Below are positions 27,421-36,173 of a stretch of 40,187 bases of DNA, piece after piece (position 1 is the first letter of the stretch; the number at the start of each line of letters is the position of its first letter). The notes under the pieces were generated by a model. That model ran no database searches, was not told the DNA's origin, and was given only the letters and a program-made list of their open reading frames with translations. Made by a program: the position numbers and the translations under genes. The stretch is from Acidobacteriota bacterium (GTDB lineage: Bacteria; Acidobacteriota; Terriglobia; Acidiferrales; UBA7541), in contig QHYN01000247.1 in assembly GCA_003224145.1 (NCBI GenBank), positions 1 to 40,187 on the forward strand, in the 5' to 3' direction.

Positions 27421-30400
27421 GTGGGACGATTCCGTCGTTGCGTCCCGATGCTGCTGCTTCCTCTGTTTGCGTCGGCGTGGGCCGGTTGCGGTGACGGCTC
27501 CTCTGCCGTGACTCAGCCGCCTCCGCCTGTTCCCGATTTTACGCTGGCGCTCTCTTCCAATTCCGTTTCTGTCCAACAAGGCGGTACAAGCTCCGCTCTC
27601 AGCGTTTCCGCAAACCCGATCAATGGATTCACGGGCATCGTGCAACTTACCCTCAGCGCGCTTCCCTCGGGTGTCACCTCGAATCCCGCCAGCCCTTTCA
27701 ATGTCGCTGCGGGTTTGAGCACTTCCGTCGTCTTTGGTGCGGCCCCGAATGCCGCGACAGGAAATTTCACGGTTTCGGCGCAAGGCACGAGCGGCGCGCT
27801 CTCTCATTCTGCGAATCTGGCCATCACGGTCCAAAGTGGTGTGGCCTCCACTCTTCCGCGGACCACGTACGCGAGGACCAATGCGACGTCAGCCGCCGAC
27901 GCTCCCTTCGGTGAACCGCGCCATCGCCACATTGGCTACGACCCCGCCAACAAGCACATCTTCATCGCCAACCGCGCGATGAATCGGGTCGAGGTTTTCT
28001 CTACGGCTAGCCAAACACGAATCGCGCAAGTTTCCGTTCCCGCGGCCTCGAGCGCCGATCTTTCCGCCGACGGCGCTACGGTTTGGATTGGCACCGCCCT
28101 CAACGAAATTGTCGCCATCGATCCCGCCTCGCTCACCATTAAGAATCGCTACTCGCTGACGGGTCTCATGCCCATTCCGAATGTGATTTTCGATCGCCCC
28201 GTGGAAGTTCTTTCTCTTTCGAATGGCAAGTGCATGGTTCGCCTGCGGCAGCCCGTTTCTTCGGAGGCTCTGCTCGCCCTTTGGGATCCCGCCGCGAATT
28301 CTCTGACCGACTTGACGCCCGCTGCCCCTGCTGTTTTCCAGCAGGGCGTCGGGGCTCTGGCTCGCTCTGGCGATCATTCGAAAGTTCTTGCTGCCGCCAA
28401 CGACTCCAGCGGGGAATTGGCACTTTTCGATTCAGCCGGAAACGTCGTTGCGGGCCCTCTTACGCTGGGCACCGCTTCCATCCCGTGGCTCGCGGCAAAC
28501 GATGACGCCAGCCGCTTCGCCGCTGTTTTCGTCTCCGGCGGAAACACGCAAATTCTATTCCTGGATGCCTCACTCCATCAGGTTGCCGCGTATGCTGCTT
28601 CGACAGTCCACGGTGTCACGTTCTCTCGAGACCGAAAAAACTTGTACGCCGCCGAGTCTTCCGCTGGCTCTTCGTTCATCACCGTTCTCGATGGTCAATC
28701 GGGGCAACTTATCGGTAGAGTGCCGGACGTCCCGATTCAGGGCATCTCCTCGGAAATCGAGGACGCCGACGAAACGCAGCTTCTTTTCGCTCTTTCGAAT
28801 CGTGGCGTCAGCTTCCTCGATGCTTCGGCGCCAGGCACACTTTCACTTACAGCGCCAACTGTAGCCTCTGCGCCCAGTGTGCTGCCATCCGAAGGGCCCA
28901 CCACCGGCGGAACCTCGATAATTCTCAGCGGCCAGAATTTCACTTCCCCCGTTCAGTTGAAGTTCGGCTCACAATTGGCCGCCAATCCCGCCGTGACTGG
29001 TTCCACGCAAATCCAGGCGTCCTCTCCGTCCAGCATTTCTAACGGTGCCGTCAGTCTCACAGCCTACTTCCAGAATTCCTGGCTCGCGCTCGCGCCCGAC
29101 GCCTTCAGTTACGGTCCTCAAATCCTGGAGATTCTTCCCAACGCAGGAACAAGCGCGGGCGGCGACTCGGTCCAAATCTACGGCTACGGCTTTGGCACGG
29201 ATCCCACAAAAATTACGGTGAAAATTGGTGGTACGGCCGCCACGGTGCAAAGAGTCGAAAATGTTACCAGCATCGCCTCTTCGCTGTGCCTCGACACCAG
29301 CTACCCATTTCCTCTGGAACGCATCACCGTGCAAACTCCGTCAGGCTCCGCGGGCAAGGCCGACATCCTCGTTTCCTCTCCTGCCGGTTCCGCAACTTCG
29401 CAAAAATCGTTTCAGTATTTGCAGAGCGTTCATTCGTATTCGAAACCCGCCTTTTTCAAATTCTTGATTTACGATCAGCCCCGGCAGCGCATTGATTTCA
29501 CCAACATCGATCACGTTGATGTTTTTGATTTGCAGCAAAATGTATTTCTTGCTCCGATCCAGCCTCCCGGCGGACCGCCTCCCAATGCCGGTTTGCGCGG
29601 TCTCACGCTGACGCCCGACGGCTCACAGCTCATCGTCGCCGATTTTGGCGCGCAAAATGTTTATCTTCTCGATCCAGTGAAAGGAACCGGCACGACGGTC
29701 TTCGTTGGCGGCGTTTCCGGTTTCACGAATTCAGGCCCTGCCCGCGTCGCCGCGACGAGTACACAAAGCGTTTTCGTTGGCCTCAGCGGCGAAGGTGGCT
29801 CTTCCGGCGCATGCTCCACTTGCCTTGCGCAGATGAACCTCACCGTGAGCCCGCCAACCATCCAGACTGCTCCTCAGCCGGAAGTCACCAGCCTTACAGG
29901 TGCGCCGCTCATTCAATCCAATGCCGCGGGCGACCAGGTTTTTCTCGCGTTCGCTTCCGCCCCCGGTGGCCCTCTCGCTTCTTGGAACGCCAGCTCTCCC
30001 AATCATTTCGTTACGTCCTCTGCAAATGCTTCCGCCGTGGACCTGGCAACCGCCGCCGACGGCTCCACGTTCGGCCTTCTGGCCAATGGCACGACGGAAA
30101 TCCACGCTGCCAATCTTTCCCTTTCTTCTATTCCGGTTTCTCCGGAGCTCACGCAAATCCCCGGCCGCGTTTCCGTTCCCGGGATTGTTCTCCATCCCTC
30201 AGGGGCCCTGATTTATCAGCCGTATCTTACGGGTGCGCCCGGGAGTCTGGGAGTGAAGGGCGGCATCGACATTCTCGACGCTCACTCCGGCATGCTCCGT
30301 TTGCGAATTTTCCTTCTGCAACAGTTTATGACCGATACCGACGGCCTTCACGGCTCCTTCCTGGCCATCGATGAAAATGGCGGGCGGCTCTTCGCCATTA

Positions 30401-30711
30401 CTTCTTCCGACGGCACGCCGCAAAACGCCGCCTTGACCGTTGTTCAGCTTGCTGTTGTTCCGCTCGGCATCGGCACGATTCAGCCTTCCACGGTTTCCGC
30501 GGCCGGAGGCGCCACACTTACTATTCGCGGCAGCGGCTTCGTGAACGCTCCCACCGTGGCCATCGACGGAAAATCAGCAACGGTCGCTTTCAAAGATGCC
30601 AACACGCTTTCGCTCACAATCCCGAGCCTCACTCCCGGCCCTCAGAAAATCACCATTACCAATCCCAACGGGGAAACTGTTTCTCTGGACGCCGCCATCA
30701 CCGCAAACTGA
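27421..30711 (+). CDS. Large lipoprotein with Ig-like, beta-propeller and IPT/TIG domains
   Basis: A 1096-residue surface or periplasmic protein. From GTG 27421 it starts with a lipoprotein-type signal (PMLLLPLFASAWAGC; candidate lipid-modified Cys23). A Pro-rich linker and a BACON-like Ig domain come first (about 37-145). A YncE-like beta-propeller region follows (NKHIFIANRAMNRVEVFST). Two IPT/TIG domains come next (PSEGPTTGGTSIILSGQNF and LPNAGTSAGGDSVQIYGYGF). A second propeller region (DGSQLIVADFGAQNVYLLD) and a final C-terminal IPT/TIG domain (GGATLTIRGSGFVNAPTVAI) complete it. Such domains bind carbohydrate or protein ligands. The in-frame TTG at 27310 lies inside the promoter and is rejected. 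No enzymatic motif is visible. Confidence 0.83.
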   Translation: MGRFRRCVPMLLLPLFASAWAGCGDGSSAVTQPPPPVPDFTLALSSNSVSVQQGGTSSALSVSANPINGFTGIVQLTLSALPSGVTSNPASPFNVAAGLSTSVVFGAAPNAATGNFTVSAQGTSGALSHSANLAITVQSGVASTLPRTTYARTNATSAADAPFGEPRHRHIGYDPANKHIFIANRAMNRVEVFSTASQTRIAQVSVPAASSADLSADGATVWIGTALNEIVAIDPASLTIKNRYSLTGLMPIPNVIFDRPVEVLSLSNGKCMVRLRQPVSSEALLALWDPAANSLTDLTPAAPAVFQQGVGALARSGDHSKVLAAANDSSGELALFDSAGNVVAGPLTLGTASIPWLAANDDASRFAAVFVSGGNTQILFLDASLHQVAAYAASTVHGVTFSRDRKNLYAAESSAGSSFITVLDGQSGQLIGRVPDVPIQGISSEIEDADETQLLFALSNRGVSFLDASAPGTLSLTAPTVASAPSVLPSEGPTTGGTSIILSGQNFTSPVQLKFGSQLAANPAVTGSTQIQASSPSSISNGAVSLTAYFQNSWLALAPDAFSYGPQILEILPNAGTSAGGDSVQIYGYGFGTDPTKITVKIGGTAATVQRVENVTSIASSLCLDTSYPFPLERITVQTPSGSAGKADILVSSPAGSATSQKSFQYLQSVHSYSKPAFFKFLIYDQPRQRIDFTNIDHVDVFDLQQNVFLAPIQPPGGPPPNAGLRGLTLTPDGSQLIVADFGAQNVYLLDPVKGTGTTVFVGGVSGFTNSGPARVAATSTQSVFVGLSGEGGSSGACSTCLAQMNLTVSPPTIQTAPQPEVTSLTGAPLIQSNAAGDQVFLAFASAPGGPLASWNASSPNHFVTSSANASAVDLATAADGSTFGLLANGTTEIHAANLSLSSIPVSPELTQIPGRVSVPGIVLHPSGALIYQPYLTGAPGSLGVKGGIDILDAHSGMLRLRIFLLQQFMTDTDGLHGSFLAIDENGGRLFAITSSDGTPQNAALTVVQLAVVPLGIGTIQPSTVSAAGGATLTIRGSGFVNAPTVAIDGKSATVAFKDANTLSLTIPSLTPGPQKITITNPNGETVSLDAAITAN

Positions 30712-30740
30712 TCGAATCTGCCAGAGTCGGCGTTGCGCAA

Positions 30741-31175
30741 CTACGCGCGCAGATAGTCGGGCCGCCAATTTTTGATGAGCTGCTTGATGGCTTTGCGCTC
30801 CGTCAGCTTGTCGTCCAGCACTTTGCGCATCAGCGCCGGCAATTCTTCATCGCTCGCGAACCGCAAGGAAATGAATTGGTCCGTGGTGAGTTCATCGGCG
30901 CGCCAGCGCAATTCCTCAGGCAAAATCCGCTCATAGCGCAGCCGCTCTTCGAGCCGGATCAAACGGTCCTGCACCCGCAGTGCGAACAGTCTCCCGTACA
31001 GCACGCCCCAAAATAATGCGGCTGCGGTCAGAACCCACTCCAAACCACCGATGGAGAACCCCGCGACTATCCAGCGATAAATCGACCATCCAAAATTAAT
31101 GATGAGCATCGGCAAGGCAAAAAAATGGTACAAGGGCACGAACTTTCCGTGGTTTGTGAAATTTTGTTCGCTCAT
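30741..31175 (-). CDS. DUF6526 family membrane protein
   Basis: A 144-residue protein opening SEQNFTNHGKFVPLYHFF. Two membrane helices (about 15-38 and 46-65) are followed by a charged cytoplasmic helical part (VQDRLIRLEERLRYERIL and DDKLTERKAIKQLIKNW). This layout matches, from memory, the DUF6526 family of small membrane proteins without known function. It converges with the lipoprotein gene (29-nt gap) and is divergent from the DUF427 gene. Confidence 0.78.
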   Translation of the reverse strand: MSEQNFTNHGKFVPLYHFFALPMLIINFGWSIYRWIVAGFSIGGLEWVLTAAALFWGVLYGRLFALRVQDRLIRLEERLRYERILPEELRWRADELTTDQFISLRFASDEELPALMRKVLDDKLTERKAIKQLIKNWRPDYLRA

Positions 31176-31392
31176 TGCTTCTCCTCCGTAGGGCTAGACT
31201 GAATTACCGCAATCCCATTTTGTTACGGCACAGCCGCCAAGTTTATTTCTCAAAGTTCGACACTGAAGACTCTTTCCAACTATCTGTGCATCTCACATTC
31301 TTCTATTCGCCTCGCTCACAAGCATCTGGACCATTTGCTCTGTTCTCCAGTATCCTGAACCGAAGCCACCTTTTTGCAAAGAGAGGCCGCAA

Positions 31393-31677
31393 ATGGCCAG
31401 AGCGTTTTGGGGCGGAAAAATCATCGCCAAGAGCGGCGCGACGGTTGTGGTCGAGGGCAATCACTATTTCCCTCCGGATGCGGTCAAGAAACAATTCCTC
31501 AAATCCAGCGACCACACTTCCATTTGTCCTTGGAAGGGGACCGCCCGCTATTTCCACGTGGAAGTGGACGGCTTGCGCAACAACAACGCCGCCTGGTATT
31601 ACCCCGATCCCAAGCCCGCTGCTTCGGAAATCAAGGACCGTATCGCCTTTTGGAAAGGCGTGCGCGTCGAAGCTTGA
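31393..31677 (+). CDS. DUF427 domain-containing protein
   Basis: A 94-residue single-domain protein of the DUF427 family. Family features are the opening strand KIIAKSGATVVVEGNHYFPP, the conserved CPWKGTARYF motif with its Cys and Trp, and NNAAWYYPDPKPAASEIKD. The fold is a small beta barrel of unknown activity; the conserved CPWKG segment suggests a binding or catalytic pocket. ATG 31393 has GAGAGG just upstream. It converges with the amidohydrolase gene across 24 nt. Confidence 0.9.
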   Translation: MARAFWGGKIIAKSGATVVVEGNHYFPPDAVKKQFLKSSDHTSICPWKGTARYFHVEVDGLRNNNAAWYYPDPKPAASEIKDRIAFWKGVRVEA

Positions 31678-31701
31678 TTCTTCTTGCCATCCGCGGCCTT
31701 T

Positions 31702-33036
31702 TCATTTGCCGATTTCATTCTTGAACACCGCTCCGTTGTGCATCACAAATTTCACGTGCTCCAGCTCGCCCACGTCCTTGAGCGGATCGCCCGAAACCGC
31801 AATCACCTCCGCATACGCTCCGGGAGCCAGCACTCCGATTTCTCCTTTCATGTCCAGCATCTCCGCGGCGCGCGAAGTCGCTGACTGAATCGCGTCCATC
31901 GGCGCCATTCCCAGGCCCACCATCCGTTTGAACTCCTGCGCGATCGGCTCCGTCCACGGCATTCCGCCCATGTCCGTCCCATAAACAATCTTCAAATGCG
32001 CTTGCAGCGCTTTCTTGAACGTGATTTCGTGCACCGCGGCTCGCGCGCGGTCGCGTTTTCCTCCGGGCGTATCCGCCGGCGCCCAGTCTTCGTAATACGG
32101 CGACAGCGTCGGGCAATACCACGTTCCTTGCTTCTTCATTTGCTCGATCTGCGCGTCCGTCATTTCCAGTCCGTGCTCGATGGAATCGCACCCGCCGTCC
32201 AGCGCCCGCTGCAACCCAATTCCGTTATACGCGTGGCACGCCACTTTCTTTGTCCAGCCATGCGCTTCGTCCACGATGGCCTTCAGTTCTTCCACCGTCA
32301 GCGTTGGCTGCGACACGAGGTTTCCGTGCTTGTCCACCCACGACCGGTGCGTCATGTACACCTTGATCCAGTCGGCCCCGTGCTCCAATTGCTGGCGCGC
32401 CGCCTTGCGCGCCTCCACGGGCCCGTCCACGATCTGCGCCCCCTTGGGCATCTCCAGTTCCGGCGCGTATCCTTCCAAGTTGTAGCCGCCCGTCGTGGAA
32501 ATCGCGCGCGTGGCGCAAAAAAGCCTCGGGCCCGGAATCGTTCCCTCTTCAATGGCCTGCTTGATTTCCACGTCTCCGTATCCAGCGCCTTCGGTCTCCA
32601 CATCCCGCAACGTCGTAAAGCCTTGCTCGAGCGCGCGCCAGGCCGCAACGGTCGCGCGCGCCACCCGCAGCGCAATCCCCGCCTTCAAAATGTTCGCATC
32701 GTATCCGCCTTTCGCCGGATCCTCACCCCACAGGAAAATGTGCGTGTGCGAATCAATCAGTCCCGGCAGCAGCGTGGCGTTCGATAGATCAATCACCTTC
32801 GCATCTTCAGGAATCGCCGCTCCTGCTTCGGTCACTTTCTCGATGCGCTCCCCGCGGACAAAGACCAGTTGGTTTTTTCGGGGCGTCTGGCTCACGCCAT
32901 CGATCAACGTCCCCGCGCGAATCACCGTGAGCGTCCCCGCCGTTTGCGGGGCGCTCTGCCCGCTGGTACTTTGGCCGAGCGATGCAATGCCACTCGCCGC
33001 CAGCATCGCCGCGCACAGAATTCGCTTCCTCATCAT
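31702..33036 (-). CDS. Exported amidohydrolase family protein (imidazolonepropionase-like)
   Basis: A 444-residue metal-dependent hydrolase of the amidohydrolase superfamily. It has a Sec signal peptide (ILCAAMLAASGIASLGQ). H97-x-H99 (LIDSHTHIFLWGE) and a carbamylatable Lys in ADWIKVYMTHRS mark the binuclear metal site. Later metal His residues lie in KKVACHAYNGIG and DSIEHGLEM, and the catalytic Asp is in YGTDMGGMPW. The closest functional classes are imidazolonepropionase-like and Xaa-Pro dipeptidase-like hydrolases, which cleave cyclic amides or dipeptides. Export suggests peptide or xenobiotic scavenging. A sigma-70 promoter stands about 330 nt upstream, leaving a long leader. Confidence 0.9.
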   Translation of the reverse strand: MMRKRILCAAMLAASGIASLGQSTSGQSAPQTAGTLTVIRAGTLIDGVSQTPRKNQLVFVRGERIEKVTEAGAAIPEDAKVIDLSNATLLPGLIDSHTHIFLWGEDPAKGGYDANILKAGIALRVARATVAAWRALEQGFTTLRDVETEGAGYGDVEIKQAIEEGTIPGPRLFCATRAISTTGGYNLEGYAPELEMPKGAQIVDGPVEARKAARQQLEHGADWIKVYMTHRSWVDKHGNLVSQPTLTVEELKAIVDEAHGWTKKVACHAYNGIGLQRALDGGCDSIEHGLEMTDAQIEQMKKQGTWYCPTLSPYYEDWAPADTPGGKRDRARAAVHEITFKKALQAHLKIVYGTDMGGMPWTEPIAQEFKRMVGLGMAPMDAIQSATSRAAEMLDMKGEIGVLAPGAYAEVIAVSGDPLKDVGELEHVKFVMHNGAVFKNEIGK

Positions 33037-33368
33037 TCGTCACCTCCCAAGGCTTGGCCTCACCCCACAAAGCCCGGTAAGCTTGCCGCAAAGCCACAGC
33101 CAATTGCAACGATTTCGCCAAACTTCTGGACCCATCGAAATAGTTAGGACGTAGCGAGTTCCAGAATGGGAATTGTTGGTATACACCCCGGCAGTTTTCG
33201 TAAGAGTGGCAAACAAAGGGGTTACAGGATACGGAAAATGGAAGAGTGCGGAAGTGTTTGAAAAGAAAGGGCGGAAAAGAGGAGTTTGGGAGGCAAGATT
33301 CTCGGAATGGTGACGGAAGTGGAGTAGACGAGCGACGCGGCGATGGTGGAGGCGAGAAATCACGACCC

Positions 33369-33397
33369 ATGATAGCGCGTAATATACAGCTTGTCAA
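33369..33397 (-). promoter_or_regulatory. Strong sigma-70 promoter reading toward the amidohydrolase gene
   Basis: On the minus strand a perfect -35 box TTGACA (33397-33392), exactly 17 bp and a -10 box TATCAT (33374-33369), five of six consensus. Transcription would begin near 33362, about 325 nt before the amidohydrolase ATG. Confidence 0.75.
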
Positions 33398-33658
33398 CTA
33401 AAAAGAAAGTATTTATCTTGAACAAATTACGGAATCGTTCGAATGGGCGCGTAAGAGAAAGAAAACACAGGGGTAGAGCTCACAGGGGACGGGGGATTGC
33501 GGAAGGCGGAGGCCCCGCGCGGGATCCCTCCACCACAGGATGGGCCTCAAGCATTTGCTTGCTTCCCTTGAAATCAGTTCCTAAGCGGCTAAGGCCGTGC
33601 AGAAAACAGAGCCTTTCTGTCGGACTTAAAGAGCCTGTGTGAGGACCTCCAAAGCGAT

Positions 33659-33675
33659 GCTTCAGGGGCTGAAGC
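33659..33675. repeat. 7-bp perfect hairpin
   Basis: GCTTCAG (33659-33665) and CTGAAGC (33669-33675) are exact reverse complements around a GGG loop. It lies 50 bp from REP-like copy C, in what looks like a repeat cluster downstream of fdhE. Confidence 0.55.
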
Positions 33676-33723
33676 GCCGGCCTCCTAAAGAATCGGAGTA
33701 GCCGTACAAACTCTAAGGACAAC

Positions 33724-33755
33724 GAAGAGAGATTCCTCGCTGCGCTCGGAATGAC
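33724..33755 (+). repeat. REP-like 32-bp element, copy C
   Basis: Opens GAAGAGAGATTCCTCGC and ends CTCGGAATGAC. It is the same 32-bp unit as copies A and B near recA, and sits 28 bp past the end of fdhE. Confidence 0.75.
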
Positions 33756-33783
33756 ACCGTGGGCGGGGAGCCCGGCGCTAGGG

Positions 33784-34614
33784 TTACGTGCCGAGAATAT
33801 TCGGCTGGAGGCGCGAGTAGCCTTGCTCGAGCGCCCAAAGGGTATGCGGGATCGCCGCGAGGTCGTCGACCAATGGCACGGCATGGCCGTCCTTGGTCAG
33901 GTCAATGGTTCGCAAATAAAACTTGCACGTGTCGCACGCCTCGACCCGCACGTGCGGAGAATCCTCTGCAACGTACACCGGCAACTTGTCTTCCGCCTCC
34001 TCGCCGCAGGTTGGGCACAGGATACGCCGGAACTCCAATTCGTGCGAGCAGAACGAGCAAAGCAAAAACCGTTTTCCACCGTCGCCTTCGGGCCGCAGAA
34101 CGCCCAGCAGCGGCCGCGAGCCGCAAAGCGGGCACAGCCGCGTGGCTCCCACGAGGGGCGCCCGCGGCGTCAGCGCCGCGCGAAACTCGGCGTACGGCTG
34201 CAAAAACGCCCGCGGAAGGAATTGCGCGAACGCTCCGACTTGCTGGTCGTGCGTTCCCGCGTGCTTCCAGTATGCTTCGAGGCTTGCGATCCAGGAATCC
34301 GAGGGAAGCAGCGCCATCTGCCGCGCGGCTTCCGCGAGTGCGGGCGGCGCGTGCTGTTCGATGACCGAGAGATAGCTGCGGAAATGCGGAAGAAGGACCG
34401 TCAAATCGAGTTCGTCACGCACTCCGGCCACAAGCGCGCTGCCCGATCCGAATACGCTCGAAGCCGCAATGTTGGCTCGCAGCTTTTTTTGAAAGGCCGC
34501 GACGGGCTTGTAAAACTCCAGGAACTCCGTGGCGGCGGAGTGCGGCGAGGCCAGCCGGCCGGCGCGCGCGATTCGCGCGTCGTACTCGGCCCCACCGGTC
34601 TGTCGTGCGGTCAT
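33784..34614 (-). CDS. fdhE: Formate dehydrogenase accessory protein FdhE
   Basis: A 276-residue cytoplasmic maturation factor for respiratory formate dehydrogenases. It binds the catalytic subunit before Tat export and is a rubredoxin-like iron protein in Escherichia coli. Four CxxC motifs are visible in the C-terminal half: LCPLCGSRP, LCSFCSHEL, LCPTCGEE and ACDTCKF. The N-terminal half is helical, as in the family. Its ATG overlaps the stop of the gamma-subunit gene (ATGA, 34611-34614), making it the last gene of the operon. Its presence supports a Tat-exported, metal-cofactor formate dehydrogenase. Confidence 0.92.
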   Translation of the reverse strand: MTARQTGGAEYDARIARAGRLASPHSAATEFLEFYKPVAAFQKKLRANIAASSVFGSGSALVAGVRDELDLTVLLPHFRSYLSVIEQHAPPALAEAARQMALLPSDSWIASLEAYWKHAGTHDQQVGAFAQFLPRAFLQPYAEFRAALTPRAPLVGATRLCPLCGSRPLLGVLRPEGDGGKRFLLCSFCSHELEFRRILCPTCGEEAEDKLPVYVAEDSPHVRVEACDTCKFYLRTIDLTKDGHAVPLVDDLAAIPHTLWALEQGYSRLQPNILGT

Positions 34615-35273
34615 TTGCGCGGGCTGGAAGATTCGCCCACGATTTCGTCATACCAGCCGGGGTGGTAGCGTTTGGCAAAGGCGATGGAAACGTCCCCGCG
34701 GATGACGGAGCCAAACGCGCCGCGCTCGGCAAAAATTCCCATGTACAAATGAATCATGAAAAGCCCGATGGTGAACAGCGCGGCCGCCGGATGAATGAGG
34801 ATGGAAAGATACCGCAGGAAGCGCAAATTCCAGGGAATGTATTCGGGGAACCATAGCACGACGCCGCTCGCCAGCAGGGCCACGGCGCTCCAGAAAAATC
34901 CCCAGAACAAGAATTTCTGTCCCGCGTTGTAGCGTCCCGCGGGCGGCATCTTGTCGTCCTGATTCGTGCTGTAGTAGCGCACCGCCGCCCACCACTTCCG
35001 GTCCGCGTCGGTGTGCTTCATCTGCGGCGCCCACATCACGTACATCATCCACACGGATGCAAAAAAGATCAGCCCGGCCCACGGATGCAGTATTCTCGAT
35101 ACCGGCGCGCCGCCCAGAATCACGGCCATCCAAAATAGCCAGGGCGACCAGAACGCCAGGCCCGTGGCCAGCAAATACATGTAGGAGGCTGCAGCCACCC
35201 AGTGCGTCAGTCGCTCGCGCAGGTTGTACCGGAGGATGTGTCCGTGAGGAATAATTTGTTCAGGGTGGCTCAC
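34611..35273 (-). CDS. fdnI: Formate dehydrogenase cytochrome b556 (gamma) subunit
   Basis: The 220-residue membrane subunit passes electrons from the iron-sulfur subunit through heme b to quinone. It opens SHPEQIIPHGHILRYNLRER and has four hydrophobic spans, including ASYMYLLATGLAFWSPWLFW and FLFWGFFWSAVALLASGVVL. Histidines in LRERLTHW, SRILHPWAGL, SILIHPAAAL and FMIHLYMGIF are in heme-ligand positions. GTG 35273 is chosen because it overlaps the beta-subunit stop (GTGA, 35270-35273). The same frame runs open far upstream through the beta gene, which is a shadow. Downstream it overlaps fdhE by 4 nt. Confidence 0.92.
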   Translation of the reverse strand: MSHPEQIIPHGHILRYNLRERLTHWVAAASYMYLLATGLAFWSPWLFWMAVILGGAPVSRILHPWAGLIFFASVWMMYVMWAPQMKHTDADRKWWAAVRYYSTNQDDKMPPAGRYNAGQKFLFWGFFWSAVALLASGVVLWFPEYIPWNLRFLRYLSILIHPAAALFTIGLFMIHLYMGIFAERGAFGSVIRGDVSIAFAKRYHPGWYDEIVGESSSPRK

Positions 35274-36163
35274 GTTTTTGTCCCTCCCGGCCCAATGTCT
35301 TCTTCTTCGCGCGCTTTTGGCCCGTAGCGCAAATAGTGCACGAACAAGCCAATCAATCCACCGATCATGGCCACATTCCCCAGCCACTTGAGCGGTCCCT
35401 TCCACAACTTCACGGTCCACGGCACGTGTGGATTCGAGGGCAAGCCGCCATAAATTTCCGGATTCGAAGCGTCGTGCAAAACGTAAATCACACCAGTGCC
35501 GCCCACACCTGGAGGATCGTAAACGCCGGCGTTCGGAAAATTCGAATGCTCGCGGAGCTGCTTCGCGCGCTTCTCCGCCAAGTCCTTCATGTCGTCCTTG
35601 GTGCCAAAGTGCAAGCAGCCCGTCGGGCACGACTTGATGCACGCTGGTTCCAAGCCTTCGCTCACGCGGTCGGTGCACAGGGTGCACTTGAAGACGCGAT
35701 GCGTCTTCGGATTCATCTTCGGAATATCGAAGGGGCATCCGGTGATGCAGTACCCGCACCCGATGCAATTGGCCTGCTGGAAATCCACGATGCCGTTGGT
35801 GTACTGCACGATGGCGCCGTCCGCAGGACACGCCGCCAGGCAGCCGGGATCGGCGCAATGCATGCACTGATTCTTGCGCATCAGCCACATCAGCGAGCCA
35901 TCTTCGCGCTCGTGCTCGTTGAAGAGAATCAGGTTCCAATAATTCCACCGCGTTTGCGGCATGGTCTGGTAGGTGTTGTCGAAAACGGTTTCGCCGAACG
36001 GGAGGTCGTTCCATTCCACGCAGGCCACTTCGCAGGCTTTGCAGCCGATGCAAGTCGTGGTGTCGATGAGTTTGCAGACGGTGAATTCGCGCTGCGTGTC
36101 CTCGCCTGGAACGCTTCCTGCATGTCCTGAAATTTTCTGAACGCGTAGTGTGGCTTGGCTCAT
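35270..36163 (-). CDS. fdnH: Formate dehydrogenase iron-sulfur (beta) subunit
   Basis: The 297-residue electron-transfer subunit of formate dehydrogenase-N type enzymes. Four ferredoxin-like Cys clusters are visible: CIGCKACEVAC, CMHCADPGCLAACP, CIGCGYCITGCP and CTLCTDR with CIKSCPTG. They ligate four [4Fe-4S] centres. A single C-terminal membrane helix (WLGNVAMIGGLIGLFVHYL) anchors it. ATG 36163 lies 10 nt after the alpha-subunit stop, and its own stop overlaps the gamma start. The order alpha-beta-gamma matches fdnGHI/fdoGHI. Confidence 0.95.
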   Translation of the reverse strand: MSQATLRVQKISGHAGSVPGEDTQREFTVCKLIDTTTCIGCKACEVACVEWNDLPFGETVFDNTYQTMPQTRWNYWNLILFNEHEREDGSLMWLMRKNQCMHCADPGCLAACPADGAIVQYTNGIVDFQQANCIGCGYCITGCPFDIPKMNPKTHRVFKCTLCTDRVSEGLEPACIKSCPTGCLHFGTKDDMKDLAEKRAKQLREHSNFPNAGVYDPPGVGGTGVIYVLHDASNPEIYGGLPSNPHVPWTVKLWKGPLKWLGNVAMIGGLIGLFVHYLRYGPKAREEEDIGPGGTKT

Positions 36164-36173
36164 GGCTGCGCTC

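Larger units (their letters stand above)
33037..33783. other. Repeat-containing intergenic region between amidohydrolase and fdhE
   Basis: About 750 bp. The left part is a pyrimidine-rich (minus-strand) leader of the amidohydrolase gene with its promoter at 33369-33397. The right part holds a 7-bp hairpin at 33659-33675 and REP-like copy C at 33724-33755. The open frames within, including a 107-codon one at 33040-33363 on the minus strand, have low-complexity composition and no ribosome-binding site, so I do not call them. Confidence 0.6.

Noticed and set aside
33040-33363. 107-codon minus-strand frame in the amidohydrolase leader
   Set aside because: It has no ribosome-binding site, and its composition reflects a C/T-rich leader. 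I leave it as a leader, though expression was not excluded.
34611-36053. 480-codon minus-strand frame upstream of and including the gamma subunit
   Set aside because: Only the part from GTG 35273 is protein-like. The rest overlaps the beta subunit in another frame and is Arg/Ser-rich shadow.
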